From an uncultured Pirellula sp. (GTDB lineage Bacteria > Planctomycetota > Planctomycetia > Pirellulales > Pirellulaceae), in NCBI GenBank assembly GCA_903837255.1, contig CAILTZ010000328.1:1-11979 (forward strand): DNA of 11,979 nucleotides. Direction: 5' to 3'. Positions 1 through 6,396 of the stretch are shown piece by piece. The notes below the pieces were generated by a model. The model ran no database searches, had not been told where the DNA came from, and was given only the letters and a program-made list of their open reading frames with translations. A program made the translations under genes and the position numbers. Position 1 is the stretch's first letter. Every line of letters starts with the position of its first letter.

Positions 1-355
1 ATTCGACGCTTGGAGGTGCAAGGTAGTTTGGAGATACTCCGCTACCTACCATAGCGGGTGCTGCAAAGGGTGCTGCAGCGGGTGCTGAAGCAACCGAGTG
101 ATTCGCTGGCGATTGGGGCACGAAATAGCTCGGCGAGAGCCCTTGACCAACGATATAGTTTGGTGTGAGTTGGTCAGCGACATGGACTTGGGCGGATGCG
201 ACCGACGTTTGCAATTCAAGCAGGAGGCTAGTCGACAGAAGCGACAGGATACCTAGGAATTTGTTGACCGTTCGGGGTGGCAAGAAATTTCCTGTGGTTG
301 GCTCAAGGTGTGGAAGGACATGGGAAATGCCAAGATTTCGATAGCGATGCATCAT
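1..355 (-). CDS. Partial gene for an exported protein (5' end only, runs off the left edge)
   Basis: An open frame on the minus strand starts at the ATG at 355-353 (followed at once by a second ATG) and continues without a stop to base 1, giving 118 visible residues. A good ribosome binding site, AGAAGGA (rc of 361-367), lies five bases upstream, which supports the start. The N-terminus is long and weakly basic. It is followed by a hydrophobic stretch (FLGILSLLSTSLLLE) and then ASAQVHVADQ, which resembles a signal peptide with cleavage near ASA-Q. The visible mature part is rich in Ala, Pro and Ser and repeats a short Pro-Asn/Ser-Tyr theme (TPNYIV, SPSYFV, SPNYLA). I do not recognise the family and no catalytic motif is visible. 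The rest of the gene lies outside the window. Export is inferred from the signal-like segment only. Confidence 0.6.
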   Translation of the reverse strand, partial: MMHRYRNLGISHVLPHLEPTTGNFLPPRTVNKFLGILSLLSTSLLLELQTSVASAQVHVADQLTPNYIVGQGLSPSYFVPQSPANHSVASAPAAAPFAAPAMVGSGVSPNYLAPPSVE

Positions 356-360
356 GAAGT

Positions 361-367
361 TCCTTCT
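361..367 (-). promoter_or_regulatory. Ribosome binding site of the left-edge gene
   Basis: Read on the minus strand this is AGAAGGA, five bases before the ATG at 355. It is one of the few strong Shine-Dalgarno sites in the window and decides the start of the partial gene. Confidence 0.55.
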
Positions 368-712
368 TCGTGACAGGGTCGTCCGATGGCGGGCGTCCGA
401 GGGTCCTTGTGAGGCCTTTTTGGGGAAAAGCAGGTTTAGCAAGCCAACATCCATGAGGCTTTGGGCTTCGACCCCAGGTGACAAGGATCGGTAGCTCAAG
501 TAGAGGTTCTTTTGTTCAAGGGTGGGAGGGTTTGGGCGATTATTCCCGAATGCCGTCACAATCGGCACGTTTGAACCAAGCGTTCTTTTTTTGGGAGTGG
601 TTCTTGCTGATTCCGCCGTTGCTTCGAGCGGCAGTGCCCAGGCAAACACCGCTTTTCGTTCAATGCTGTCATTGGTTATTTATAAATAGTTGAAAATTAT
701 TTGACCAAATCG

Positions 713-739
713 TTGACAGGAATTCCAGATTTTTAGAAT
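713..739 (+). promoter_or_regulatory. Possible sigma-70-like promoter upstream of the transposase gene
   Basis: A perfect TTGACA at 713-718 is followed by TAGAAT at 734-739. The 15-base spacing is shorter than the usual 17, so this is tentative. It sits in the AT-rich part of the divergent spacer, about 185 bases before the transposase start, and points the right way. Confidence 0.25.
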
Positions 740-907
740 GGGGAAGTAGAGCATTGGATTGGCGAGACAGATCGCCAAATTGGAATAGGTCGCACGGATC
801 GGGAGGCTCCAGGTGGGGCGTTTTCGGTACGGGGCATGAGGGATGGATCCCGAGCGATGCTTGGTAAGAGCGTTCCTTGTGTATCGATAACCATTGTTGT
901 TTTTGGT

Positions 908-913
908 AAGGAG
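908..913 (+). promoter_or_regulatory. Ribosome binding site of the transposase gene
   Basis: AAGGAG lies nine bases before the ATG at 923. It argues for that start over upstream in-frame starts such as 836. Confidence 0.55.
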
Positions 914-922
914 ACCTGTGTC

Positions 923-2167
923 ATGGCACGTCCCTCTCGTTCTAGCATGATTTCGCCGGACGATATCACGATCGCCCACATCACCACGCAGACGGCTCAG
1001 CAGATGTATTTGTTGGGCGAGGATTCTGGGACTGGCGAGGATTTTTCGCATCGCAAGGACTGGATCATTGACATCATGGCCCATCAGTCGTTGTTCATGG
1101 CGATTGATATTCTGCGGTTTGCGATCATGGACAATCACGTACATTTTTTGCTGCGCACTAGGCCGGATATTGTACGGGGATGGAGCGATCAGGAGGTGGC
1201 CAGGAATTACCTGCAGTTGTGTCCCAGGTACAATCGCAGGAGGAAGGTTGATGGCAAGTGGGTTTATGAGGCTCGGGAGCCGCGTCAGTGCGATATCGAC
1301 GAGATTGTCAACGACAAGAGTAAGCTCAAGAAGATCCGGCAAAAGCTTAGTTCTTTGAGTTTTTGGATGCAGTTGCTTAAGCAAAAAGCGGCAAGGCGAG
1401 CGAACTTGGAGGTACAGAAGGAGGGGGAGACCAAGGGAGCGTTTTGGAAGGGTCGGTTCCACATGACCGTGATTCATTCACGGGAGTATTTGTTGGCGTG
1501 TGCGGTGTATATCGACTTGAATCCGTATCGAGCCAAGATGACCGATAGTCTTGAGGGGTACCAGTACACATCCGTATACATGCAGTTGGTCGAGGTCTTT
1601 GGCGGGATGTTAGAGAGGGGTGATTTGAGTCAGGCCGACTGTGGATCGCTTCGTCGGTTTCCCGAGTCGGTGATGTTAAGTCCGATTGAGTTTATCGAGC
1701 AGCAGGACCAGCAGTTGCCGGCGAGCGAGGCTTCGGCGAGTCAAGATTCGGAGAGTCAATTGGGAGTCGAGGAGAGTTCATCAGGAGATCCAGGGGGCCA
1801 GAAGCCGGCTGGCCGGTGCAGTGATACGGGTTTTTTGGAGATCACCGAGGAGCAGTATTTGGAGTTATTGACGTGGTGCCTTGAGCAGCGGGCAGCGGAC
1901 CGAGAGGGACCCGTATCGGGGCTAGAGCATGCGGTGGTCACATCGTATGGGATGAGCAGTTGGACGTGGAATGATCGGCTAAGGCGTTTCAGCAAGTTGT
2001 GTAGGTATGAGGCGGGGGTATCGCGGAGGAAGTTGTTTGAGGGGATTTGTGGCAAGTCGACAGCGGCGATGGAGTTGGCCTTGAGGGATGCAGAGAACGG
2101 GTTGATGGCTCGGGCTGGAGCGAGTGAAGGTCAGGTGCCAGGTGGACCTCAAGACTATGTGATTTAA
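923..2167 (+). CDS. IS200-like (Y1/HUH) transposase, REP-associated type
   Basis: Predicted 414-residue single-strand DNA transposase of the Y1 family. These proteins nick and join DNA through a tyrosine, with a His-hydrophobic-His metal site. The HUH motif is seen in DNHVHFLL (His72 and His74). The YIDLNPYRA segment at 196-204 matches the helix carrying the catalytic tyrosine in REP-associated transposases, with Tyr196 the likely nucleophile. FWKGRFH just upstream of it also fits the family. The ATG at 923 is chosen because AAGGAG lies at 908-913; the frame is open further upstream but lacks such a site. After about residue 245 comes a Ser/Gln/Glu-rich linker and an extra C-terminal part of about 170 residues, longer than the compact transposases of this family. 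No tnpB-like partner and no clear element ends were found. It may be a resident, domesticated gene rather than part of a mobile insertion sequence. Confidence 0.85.
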   Translation: MARPSRSSMISPDDITIAHITTQTAQQMYLLGEDSGTGEDFSHRKDWIIDIMAHQSLFMAIDILRFAIMDNHVHFLLRTRPDIVRGWSDQEVARNYLQLCPRYNRRRKVDGKWVYEAREPRQCDIDEIVNDKSKLKKIRQKLSSLSFWMQLLKQKAARRANLEVQKEGETKGAFWKGRFHMTVIHSREYLLACAVYIDLNPYRAKMTDSLEGYQYTSVYMQLVEVFGGMLERGDLSQADCGSLRRFPESVMLSPIEFIEQQDQQLPASEASASQDSESQLGVEESSSGDPGGQKPAGRCSDTGFLEITEEQYLELLTWCLEQRAADREGPVSGLEHAVVTSYGMSSWTWNDRLRRFSKLCRYEAGVSRRKLFEGICGKSTAAMELALRDAENGLMARAGASEGQVPGGPQDYVI

Positions 2168-2504
2168 GCAGACTCAAATCGACCGAGGCATTGGTTGATA
2201 GGCTTTGGCGAATGAAATGAGTGGGGATTGTTTCTAGAGGCTCGTGGATCTTAGAGCCGATTCGGGGAGAAAGCCGGTGGTTTCCGGTAGTGTTGTGGGG
2301 GTCTCCGTGCGCTGAGCCGAGCAAAAAGGGTTCTTGAAAGGCCCGGATTAGGTTCGGATGGCTAAGTTTTTCTTTAGAGAGTTGTGGGGCGTGGGATCCA
2401 CAGCGTGCGGTGGCGGTTGGTAGGGAGTAATTTCCGCCTAGGATTCCGCGCGATGGCCTCAAGTGCGTCGGTAGCATTAGACCAAAATCTCTTTTTAGCA
2501 CATT
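2168..2504. other. Intergenic stretch downstream of the transposase gene
   Basis: No gene is supported here. Minus-strand and plus-strand frames crossing this stretch are shadows or extensions of the repeat array. A short inverted repeat, GGCTC (about 2239) with GAGCC (about 2254), and a CCGG pair near 2275-2288 are the only structures seen. Neither is followed by a T-run, so no terminator is called. Confidence 0.4.
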
Positions 2505-2730
2505 GGGGACAGGCCCCCGGCGATTCGGGCGCACGCTGGGGACAGGCCCACGGCGATTTGAGGCACACTGGGGACAGGCCCCCGGCGATTTGGGGCACAC
2601 TGGGGACAGGCACCGGGCCCCCGGCGATTTGGCGGACACGGGGGACAGGCACCGGGCGATTTGGCGGACACGGGGGACAGGCACCGGGCGATTTGGCGGA
2701 CACGGGGGACAGGCACCGGGCGATTTGGGG
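2501..2730. repeat. Seven-copy 32-bp tandem repeat array with two unit subtypes
   Basis: The core GGGGACAGGC occurs seven times, starting at 2505, 2538, 2570, 2602, 2641, 2673 and 2705. The spacings are 33, 32, 32, 39, 32 and 32. The left units continue with CCCCGGCGATTTGGGGCAC-like sequence and the right units with ACCGGGCGATTTGGCGGACA-like sequence. The 39-base step at 2602-2640 holds both continuations (ACCGGGC, then CCCCGGCGATTT), as expected at a junction between two subtypes. The last three units are nearly identical, suggesting recent expansion. Units abut directly with no unique spacers, so this is not a CRISPR array. Left-type units contain GCCCC-N9-GGGGC, a possible small hairpin. 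The array lies about 340 bases after the transposase gene and may be REP-like sequence related to it; that link is inference. Confidence 0.9.
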
Positions 2731-3012
2731 TGATTTTGGGGGGCTGAAGGGCTTGAAGCCTAAACCCCAAGCCATCATCCAGCAATCAACCTCCGTCGAA
2801 CACGTTTTCGCCTAGTACTACTTTTCCCGGGTGATATCATCGTCGGTTCAACTTTGGTGCCATCCTTAGTGGTCTGCGCCAAAACCGAAATCCCTTGGCT
2901 GATCTCCGTTTGATCAGCCGCCTTGGCCGGTATCCCATAACCCAGTAACTGAAGTCCTCAACCCTCGGAACCGCACCACGTACTCCATTTGGCCGATTGC
3001 CAAGTCCACACT
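2731..3012. other. Spacer between the repeat array and rimO
   Basis: No coding region is supported in these 282 bases. Apart from the hairpin at 2897-2919 I see no terminator, riboswitch or clear promoter. The plus strand turns C-rich here, in contrast to the G-rich transposase gene and array to the left. Confidence 0.4.
2897..2919. other. Perfect hairpin (8-bp stem, 7-base loop) upstream of rimO
   Basis: GGCTGATC at 2897-2904 pairs exactly with GATCAGCC at 2912-2919 around the loop TCCGTTT. No T-run follows on either strand, so it is not a classical intrinsic terminator. It lies about 94 bases before the rimO ATG and could be a leader structure, a protein-binding dyad or a repeat remnant. 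The pairing is seen; the role is unknown. Confidence 0.5.
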
Positions 3013-4452
3013 ATGCGTAGCCTTCCAATAGTCGAAATCCACGATACCTCCTCAGCCAACAGCCAAGCCGAAAATATCCAGGGCAAACGGGGTGCTTACG
3101 CATTCATCAGCCTGGGTTGCCCTAAAAACTTGGTCGATAGCGAGCAAATGCTAGGTATCCTCCAACAACGTGGCTACCAATTGGTGCAAAACCCGGAAGA
3201 ATCGGACTTTGTCGTCATCAATACCTGCGGATTCATCGAAAACGCCCGAAAGGAATCGTTCGAAGCCATCGACCAAATGCTCGAACTGAAACGCTCTGGA
3301 AAAATCCGTGGAGTGGTGATCACCGGATGCCTAGCCGAACGTCAGAATGATAGCCTTCTGACCGAACGCCCGGATATCGATGGGCTGGTCGGCGTTTTCG
3401 GACGCGATGAAATCGGAAACCTTGTCGACCGAATCATGGACGGTCTGGATGAACAGCGCTCGGTCTTTCGACCTGCCCCTATCCGAGCTCTCTCGGATCA
3501 TATGCGATTGCAAGTCACCCCCAAACATTTCGCATACCTCAAAATCTCCGAAGGTTGTGACCGTCTCTGCACTTTTTGTGCCATCCCCAAAATGCGGGGC
3601 AAACACGCCAGTAAGCCCATGGAGGATATCCTTATCGAGGCGCGAAGACTGGCTGATTCCGGCGTACGCGAATTGATCGTCGTCGCACAAGATACGACGT
3701 ACTACGGCATCGACATGTTCGGTGAACCCCGTCTGCGAGAACTCCTTGAACAACTCGATCAAGTCGAAGGACTTGATTGGATCCGCTTGATGTACTTCTA
3801 CCCGATGTACATCGACGAACCACTTCTGAGGACAATCGCACAGGCCAAACGAATCCTGCCCTATATCGATATGCCGCTTCAGCATGCTAGTAACCCAGTG
3901 CTAAGGCGAATGTCGCGTAGAGTCACTCGCGAGTCGACGATCGAAATGGTATCAATGATGCGTCAAACCATCCCCGATCTGGTGCTTCGAACCACCATGA
4001 TCACGGGATTCCCTGGCGAAACCGATGAGCAATTCGAAGAGCTTGTCGAATTTGTCGACGATATGAACTTTGAACGCCTGGGTGTATTCACTTATTCGAT
4101 CGAGTCGGACACCCCTGCATCTCGACTTGATGAGCACTTGCCGGAACGGGTCAAGAAGGAGCGTCGCAAACGATTGATGGCGGTTCAGCAAAAGAACGCT
4201 TTCGATTGGTGTGCCAAACAATACGGTAAACGCTTGAAGGTCCTGCTGGATAAGCCGGTCGACGGAGTTTCCAATTCGTGGATCGGTCGCTCCTATGCCG
4301 ACGCGCCGGACGTAGACGCTTGCGTTTTTGTAACACCGACCGAGGATGTCGTCGTGCAGGCTGGCGATTTGGTCGAATGCGAGATCGTTTCCTCCAAGGA
4401 GTACGATCTAGTCGGAGTAGCCACTGAGGTGCTCAAATGTCGTCCAACGTAA
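3013..4452 (+). CDS. rimO: Ribosomal protein S12 methylthiotransferase RimO
   Basis: Radical-SAM enzyme that adds a methylthio group to an aspartate of ribosomal protein S12, using two [4Fe-4S] clusters. Numbered from the ATG at 3013 (479 residues), the N-terminal methylthiotransferase domain has its three cluster cysteines in SLGCPKN (Cys36), NTCGF (Cys72) and TGCLAE (Cys106). The radical-SAM CxxxCxxC is at Cys182, Cys186 and Cys189, inside SEGCDRLCTFCAIP. A C-terminal TRAM-like part begins near LKVLLD. The SLGCPKNLVDSE start and the TRAM sequence favour RimO over the tRNA enzyme MiaB. The frame can be extended to a TTG at 2989, but neither start has a clear ribosome binding site; the ATG is preferred and leaves about 28 residues before the domain. 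Its last 16 bases overlap pgsA. The 5' half is C-rich on the plus strand, unlike its neighbours. Confidence 0.95.
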   Translation: MRSLPIVEIHDTSSANSQAENIQGKRGAYAFISLGCPKNLVDSEQMLGILQQRGYQLVQNPEESDFVVINTCGFIENARKESFEAIDQMLELKRSGKIRGVVITGCLAERQNDSLLTERPDIDGLVGVFGRDEIGNLVDRIMDGLDEQRSVFRPAPIRALSDHMRLQVTPKHFAYLKISEGCDRLCTFCAIPKMRGKHASKPMEDILIEARRLADSGVRELIVVAQDTTYYGIDMFGEPRLRELLEQLDQVEGLDWIRLMYFYPMYIDEPLLRTIAQAKRILPYIDMPLQHASNPVLRRMSRRVTRESTIEMVSMMRQTIPDLVLRTTMITGFPGETDEQFEELVEFVDDMNFERLGVFTYSIESDTPASRLDEHLPERVKKERRKRLMAVQQKNAFDWCAKQYGKRLKVLLDKPVDGVSNSWIGRSYADAPDVDACVFVTPTEDVVVQAGDLVECEIVSSKEYDLVGVATEVLKCRPT

Positions 4453-5045
4453 AATCCTCTCAAGGCGAGATGAAACCCGATGTGTCTTCTAACCCCTGGA
4501 ATGTTCCTAACGCCCTGTCCTCGATCCGTTTGGTGATGGCCATCGCCGTGTGTTTGTGCATCGAATGGCAATCATGGACGGTCGCCTTAGTGCTGTTTGT
4601 CATCGCTGCCTCCACCGATTGGATGGATGGTTGGTGGGCCAGGAAGTTTCAGCAGGTAACCAAACTAGGACGTATCCTCGATCCTTTTGTCGATAAGGTG
4701 ATTATCTGCGGGGCGATGATCGCTTTGGTTGGCGCAAAAGATTCACCGATGGCTCCTTGGATGGCGACCTTGGTCGTCGCCCGTGAGCTGCTTGTCACGA
4801 GCTTACGCGGGATGGTCGAAGGCCAGGGTGGAGATTTTTCAGCGAAACAGATGGGGAAGTGGAAGATGGTCCTGCAGTGCGCTGCGGTCATCGCATCCTT
4901 GCTTTATCTCAGGGCATTGCCTGATGTGCCCGAGTGGTTGCGAGTTGGTGTACCGATCTGCGTCTGGGGGGCTATACTGCTGACGGTAGCCTCCGCGGTC
5001 GAGTACGTTATGATCGTGGTTCGAGGCACTAAACAGAAAACGTGA
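4437..5045 (+). CDS. pgsA: CDP-alcohol phosphatidyltransferase, probable CDP-diacylglycerol-glycerol-3-phosphate 3-phosphatidyltransferase
   Basis: Integral membrane enzyme of 202 residues. Family members move a phosphatidyl group from CDP-diacylglycerol to an alcohol; the PgsA type makes phosphatidylglycerol phosphate, the precursor of phosphatidylglycerol and cardiolipin. The complete family signature D-x2-D-G-x2-A-R-x8-G-x3-D-x3-D is present, with Asp61, Asp64, Gly65, Ala68, Arg69, Gly78, Asp82 and Asp86. The NVPNALSSIRL start of the first membrane helix is typical of PgsA. Several hydrophobic helices follow. The start ATG lies inside the end of rimO (16-base overlap) and is preceded by GAGGTG five bases upstream, indicating translational coupling. 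The CDP-alcohol family is certain; glycerol-3-phosphate as the substrate is inferred from overall similarity. Confidence 0.9.
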   Translation: MSSNVKSSQGEMKPDVSSNPWNVPNALSSIRLVMAIAVCLCIEWQSWTVALVLFVIAASTDWMDGWWARKFQQVTKLGRILDPFVDKVIICGAMIALVGAKDSPMAPWMATLVVARELLVTSLRGMVEGQGGDFSAKQMGKWKMVLQCAAVIASLLYLRALPDVPEWLRVGVPICVWGAILLTVASAVEYVMIVVRGTKQKT

Positions 5046-5070
5046 GACTGACTTCCGCAAGAGCGCTTGA

Positions 5071-6249
5071 ATGAACCCGGAAAATCTAAGCCCCACCCAG
5101 CTGATCATTACCTCAGCGGTATCTTTGTTCTTTTTGACAATTGTCTTTGGCTCTTTATTCGTCCACGCTTGGGTTCTGATCGCCTGTAGGCGGGTGATGA
5201 CTTGGAGCGGATGGTTGAGAGATCAATTTCATGATCAGATTGGATTGGTGGATCTACTCGGGTGCTTGGTCTACATCGTCCTAGCGCAAATTGCAGTCGC
5301 TGGTATTTTTTATCAGGAATTCAAGAGGAGTATACCTCGCAGTCCGGCTCCCATCGACTCGCCGGTTACTTTGCCGGCACCAGCTTGGATCAACGCTCCC
5401 GGGGCCTTGAGGCAAGAGGTTTCGCAAACAGAGACGTTGCAAGAGAGCGGATTAGAGAGCGGATTAGAGAGCGAGTTGAAGGGCGAGTCGGTCAAGGTCA
5501 GCAGCGAGAGTCTCAAAGAGTCTCCTTGGTTCATGTTCGCAGCCACCTTGTCGCTGGTGCTAGGTTCTCTTGCTTCCGCAGTTTGGACGCTCTTGCGTCT
5601 TAAAAGATCTCCACGTGCGATCGGAATATCTTCAGGTCGTCTTTGGCAGGATATCCTCGTGGGTGTGACGGTGTTCTTATGGATCACCCCCTTGGTGATA
5701 TTTGTTAATGTCTTTGTCTCTCAGATGACGGAAATCCAGTACGAACACCCCGTTATCGACTCGTTGAAAGGAAGACCATGGGCCTTCCCATTGCTCTTTG
5801 CCAGCGCTGCGGTCTTCGCTCCGTTGTGGGAGGAATATGCGTTTCGATTTCTGTTGGTGAATTGGCTTGATACGATTCGGTGGAATAGCCAAGACCTTAT
5901 GCGGATTTTTTGGGGGGGAGGACCAGGTCCGGACCAGGAAGCCCAAGTTCCAGCAATGAAGTCGGTGCTAGATGGTCAACCGATCGATATGATGGTCCAT
6001 GGGACCACGGAGGTCGTCCAGGCTGGCTATCCACCTTGGTGGATTGCGATTGCAAGTGGGGTATTGTTCGGATTGGCCCACTTTGATTACGGAGTAAGCT
6101 GGGTACCCTTGATGGTTCTCGGTACGGTTCTGGCGCGAGTCTATCAGCTCCAGCGTAGTATTCTTCCTTGTTTTATCATCCACGCTCTGTTCAACTCGCT
6201 GGCGATGGCTGGTTTTGCCATGGAGCTTTTTGTCAAGCCGTCGGTGTGA
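5071..6249 (+). CDS. CPBP-family intramembrane metalloprotease (Rce1-like)
   Basis: Multi-pass membrane protein of 392 residues. All three conserved CPBP (CAAX protease and bacteriocin-processing) motifs are present: EEYAFR with Glu254, Glu255 and Arg259; FGLAH with Phe333 and His337; and HALFN with His371 and Asn375. These residues form the putative metal-dependent active site within the membrane. The N-terminal half has two or three hydrophobic segments and a polar linker at about 105-150, which includes an ESGLESGLES repeat. An insertion of about 60 residues, with several Gly and Pro, separates motifs 1 and 2. The gene follows pgsA after 25 bases with no terminator, so it is probably co-transcribed with rimO and pgsA. 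The substrate is unknown. The ribosome binding site is weak. A T6G7 run near 5908-5920 does not disturb the frame, since motifs lie on both sides. Confidence 0.88.
   Translation: MNPENLSPTQLIITSAVSLFFLTIVFGSLFVHAWVLIACRRVMTWSGWLRDQFHDQIGLVDLLGCLVYIVLAQIAVAGIFYQEFKRSIPRSPAPIDSPVTLPAPAWINAPGALRQEVSQTETLQESGLESGLESELKGESVKVSSESLKESPWFMFAATLSLVLGSLASAVWTLLRLKRSPRAIGISSGRLWQDILVGVTVFLWITPLVIFVNVFVSQMTEIQYEHPVIDSLKGRPWAFPLLFASAAVFAPLWEEYAFRFLLVNWLDTIRWNSQDLMRIFWGGGPGPDQEAQVPAMKSVLDGQPIDMMVHGTTEVVQAGYPPWWIAIASGVLFGLAHFDYGVSWVPLMVLGTVLARVYQLQRSILPCFIIHALFNSLAMAGFAMELFVKPSV
5443..5478 (+). repeat. 12-bp in-frame tandem repeat in the CPBP linker
   Basis: GAGAGCGGATTA occurs twice (5443-5454 and 5455-5466), followed by a diverged copy, GAGAGCGAGTTG. 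It encodes repeated Glu-Ser-Gly-Leu in a polar linker between membrane segments. The repeat keeps the frame and probably only varies linker length. Confidence 0.6.
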
Positions 6250-6396
6250 TCGAGTCTAACTTAGGCATATTTGTCTGCTTTGAAAATGCTAGCAAATAAG
6301 CTTAGTTGGAGATTGACTCTGGAAATTGTCGAAACAAGCTAGAGGTGGATGTACCCGATAGGATAGGGACTTCGAGGGCTAAAGGGACTGATCGCG

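Larger units (their letters stand above)
356..922. other. Divergent intergenic region without a convincing gene
   Basis: This 567-base spacer separates the minus-strand exported protein gene from the plus-strand transposase gene. A GTG-initiated frame at 478-693 shows no family resemblance, ribosome binding site or coding-like composition, so I do not call it. Bases about 660-740 are clearly more AT-rich than the rest and include a perfect 12-bp palindrome, TATTTATAAATA, at 677-688. Promoters for one or both flanking genes probably lie here. Confidence 0.5.

Noticed and set aside
478..693. Small GTG-start frame of 71 codons in the divergent spacer
   Set aside because: No ribosome binding site and no family resemblance; the composition looks intergenic.
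680..1477. Long minus-strand open frame (265 codons) opposite the transposase gene
   Set aside because: It lies antisense to a gene with clear HUH and Tyr motifs and shows no recognisable domain, ribosome binding site or sensible composition.
2501..2730. CRISPR array
   Set aside because: Units abut directly with no unique spacers between them, the repeats come in two subtypes, and no cas gene is present.
2374..2815. Several open frames on both strands through the tandem array (Gly-Thr-Gly and Pro-Arg repeats)
   Set aside because: A G/C-rich repeat without stop codons opens many frames at once. The 32-base period shifts the frame in each unit, and no start is supported.
5905..5922. Possible frameshift at a T-run plus G-run in the CPBP gene
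   Set aside because: The frame continues unbroken, with conserved CPBP motif 1 before the run and motifs 2 and 3 after it.
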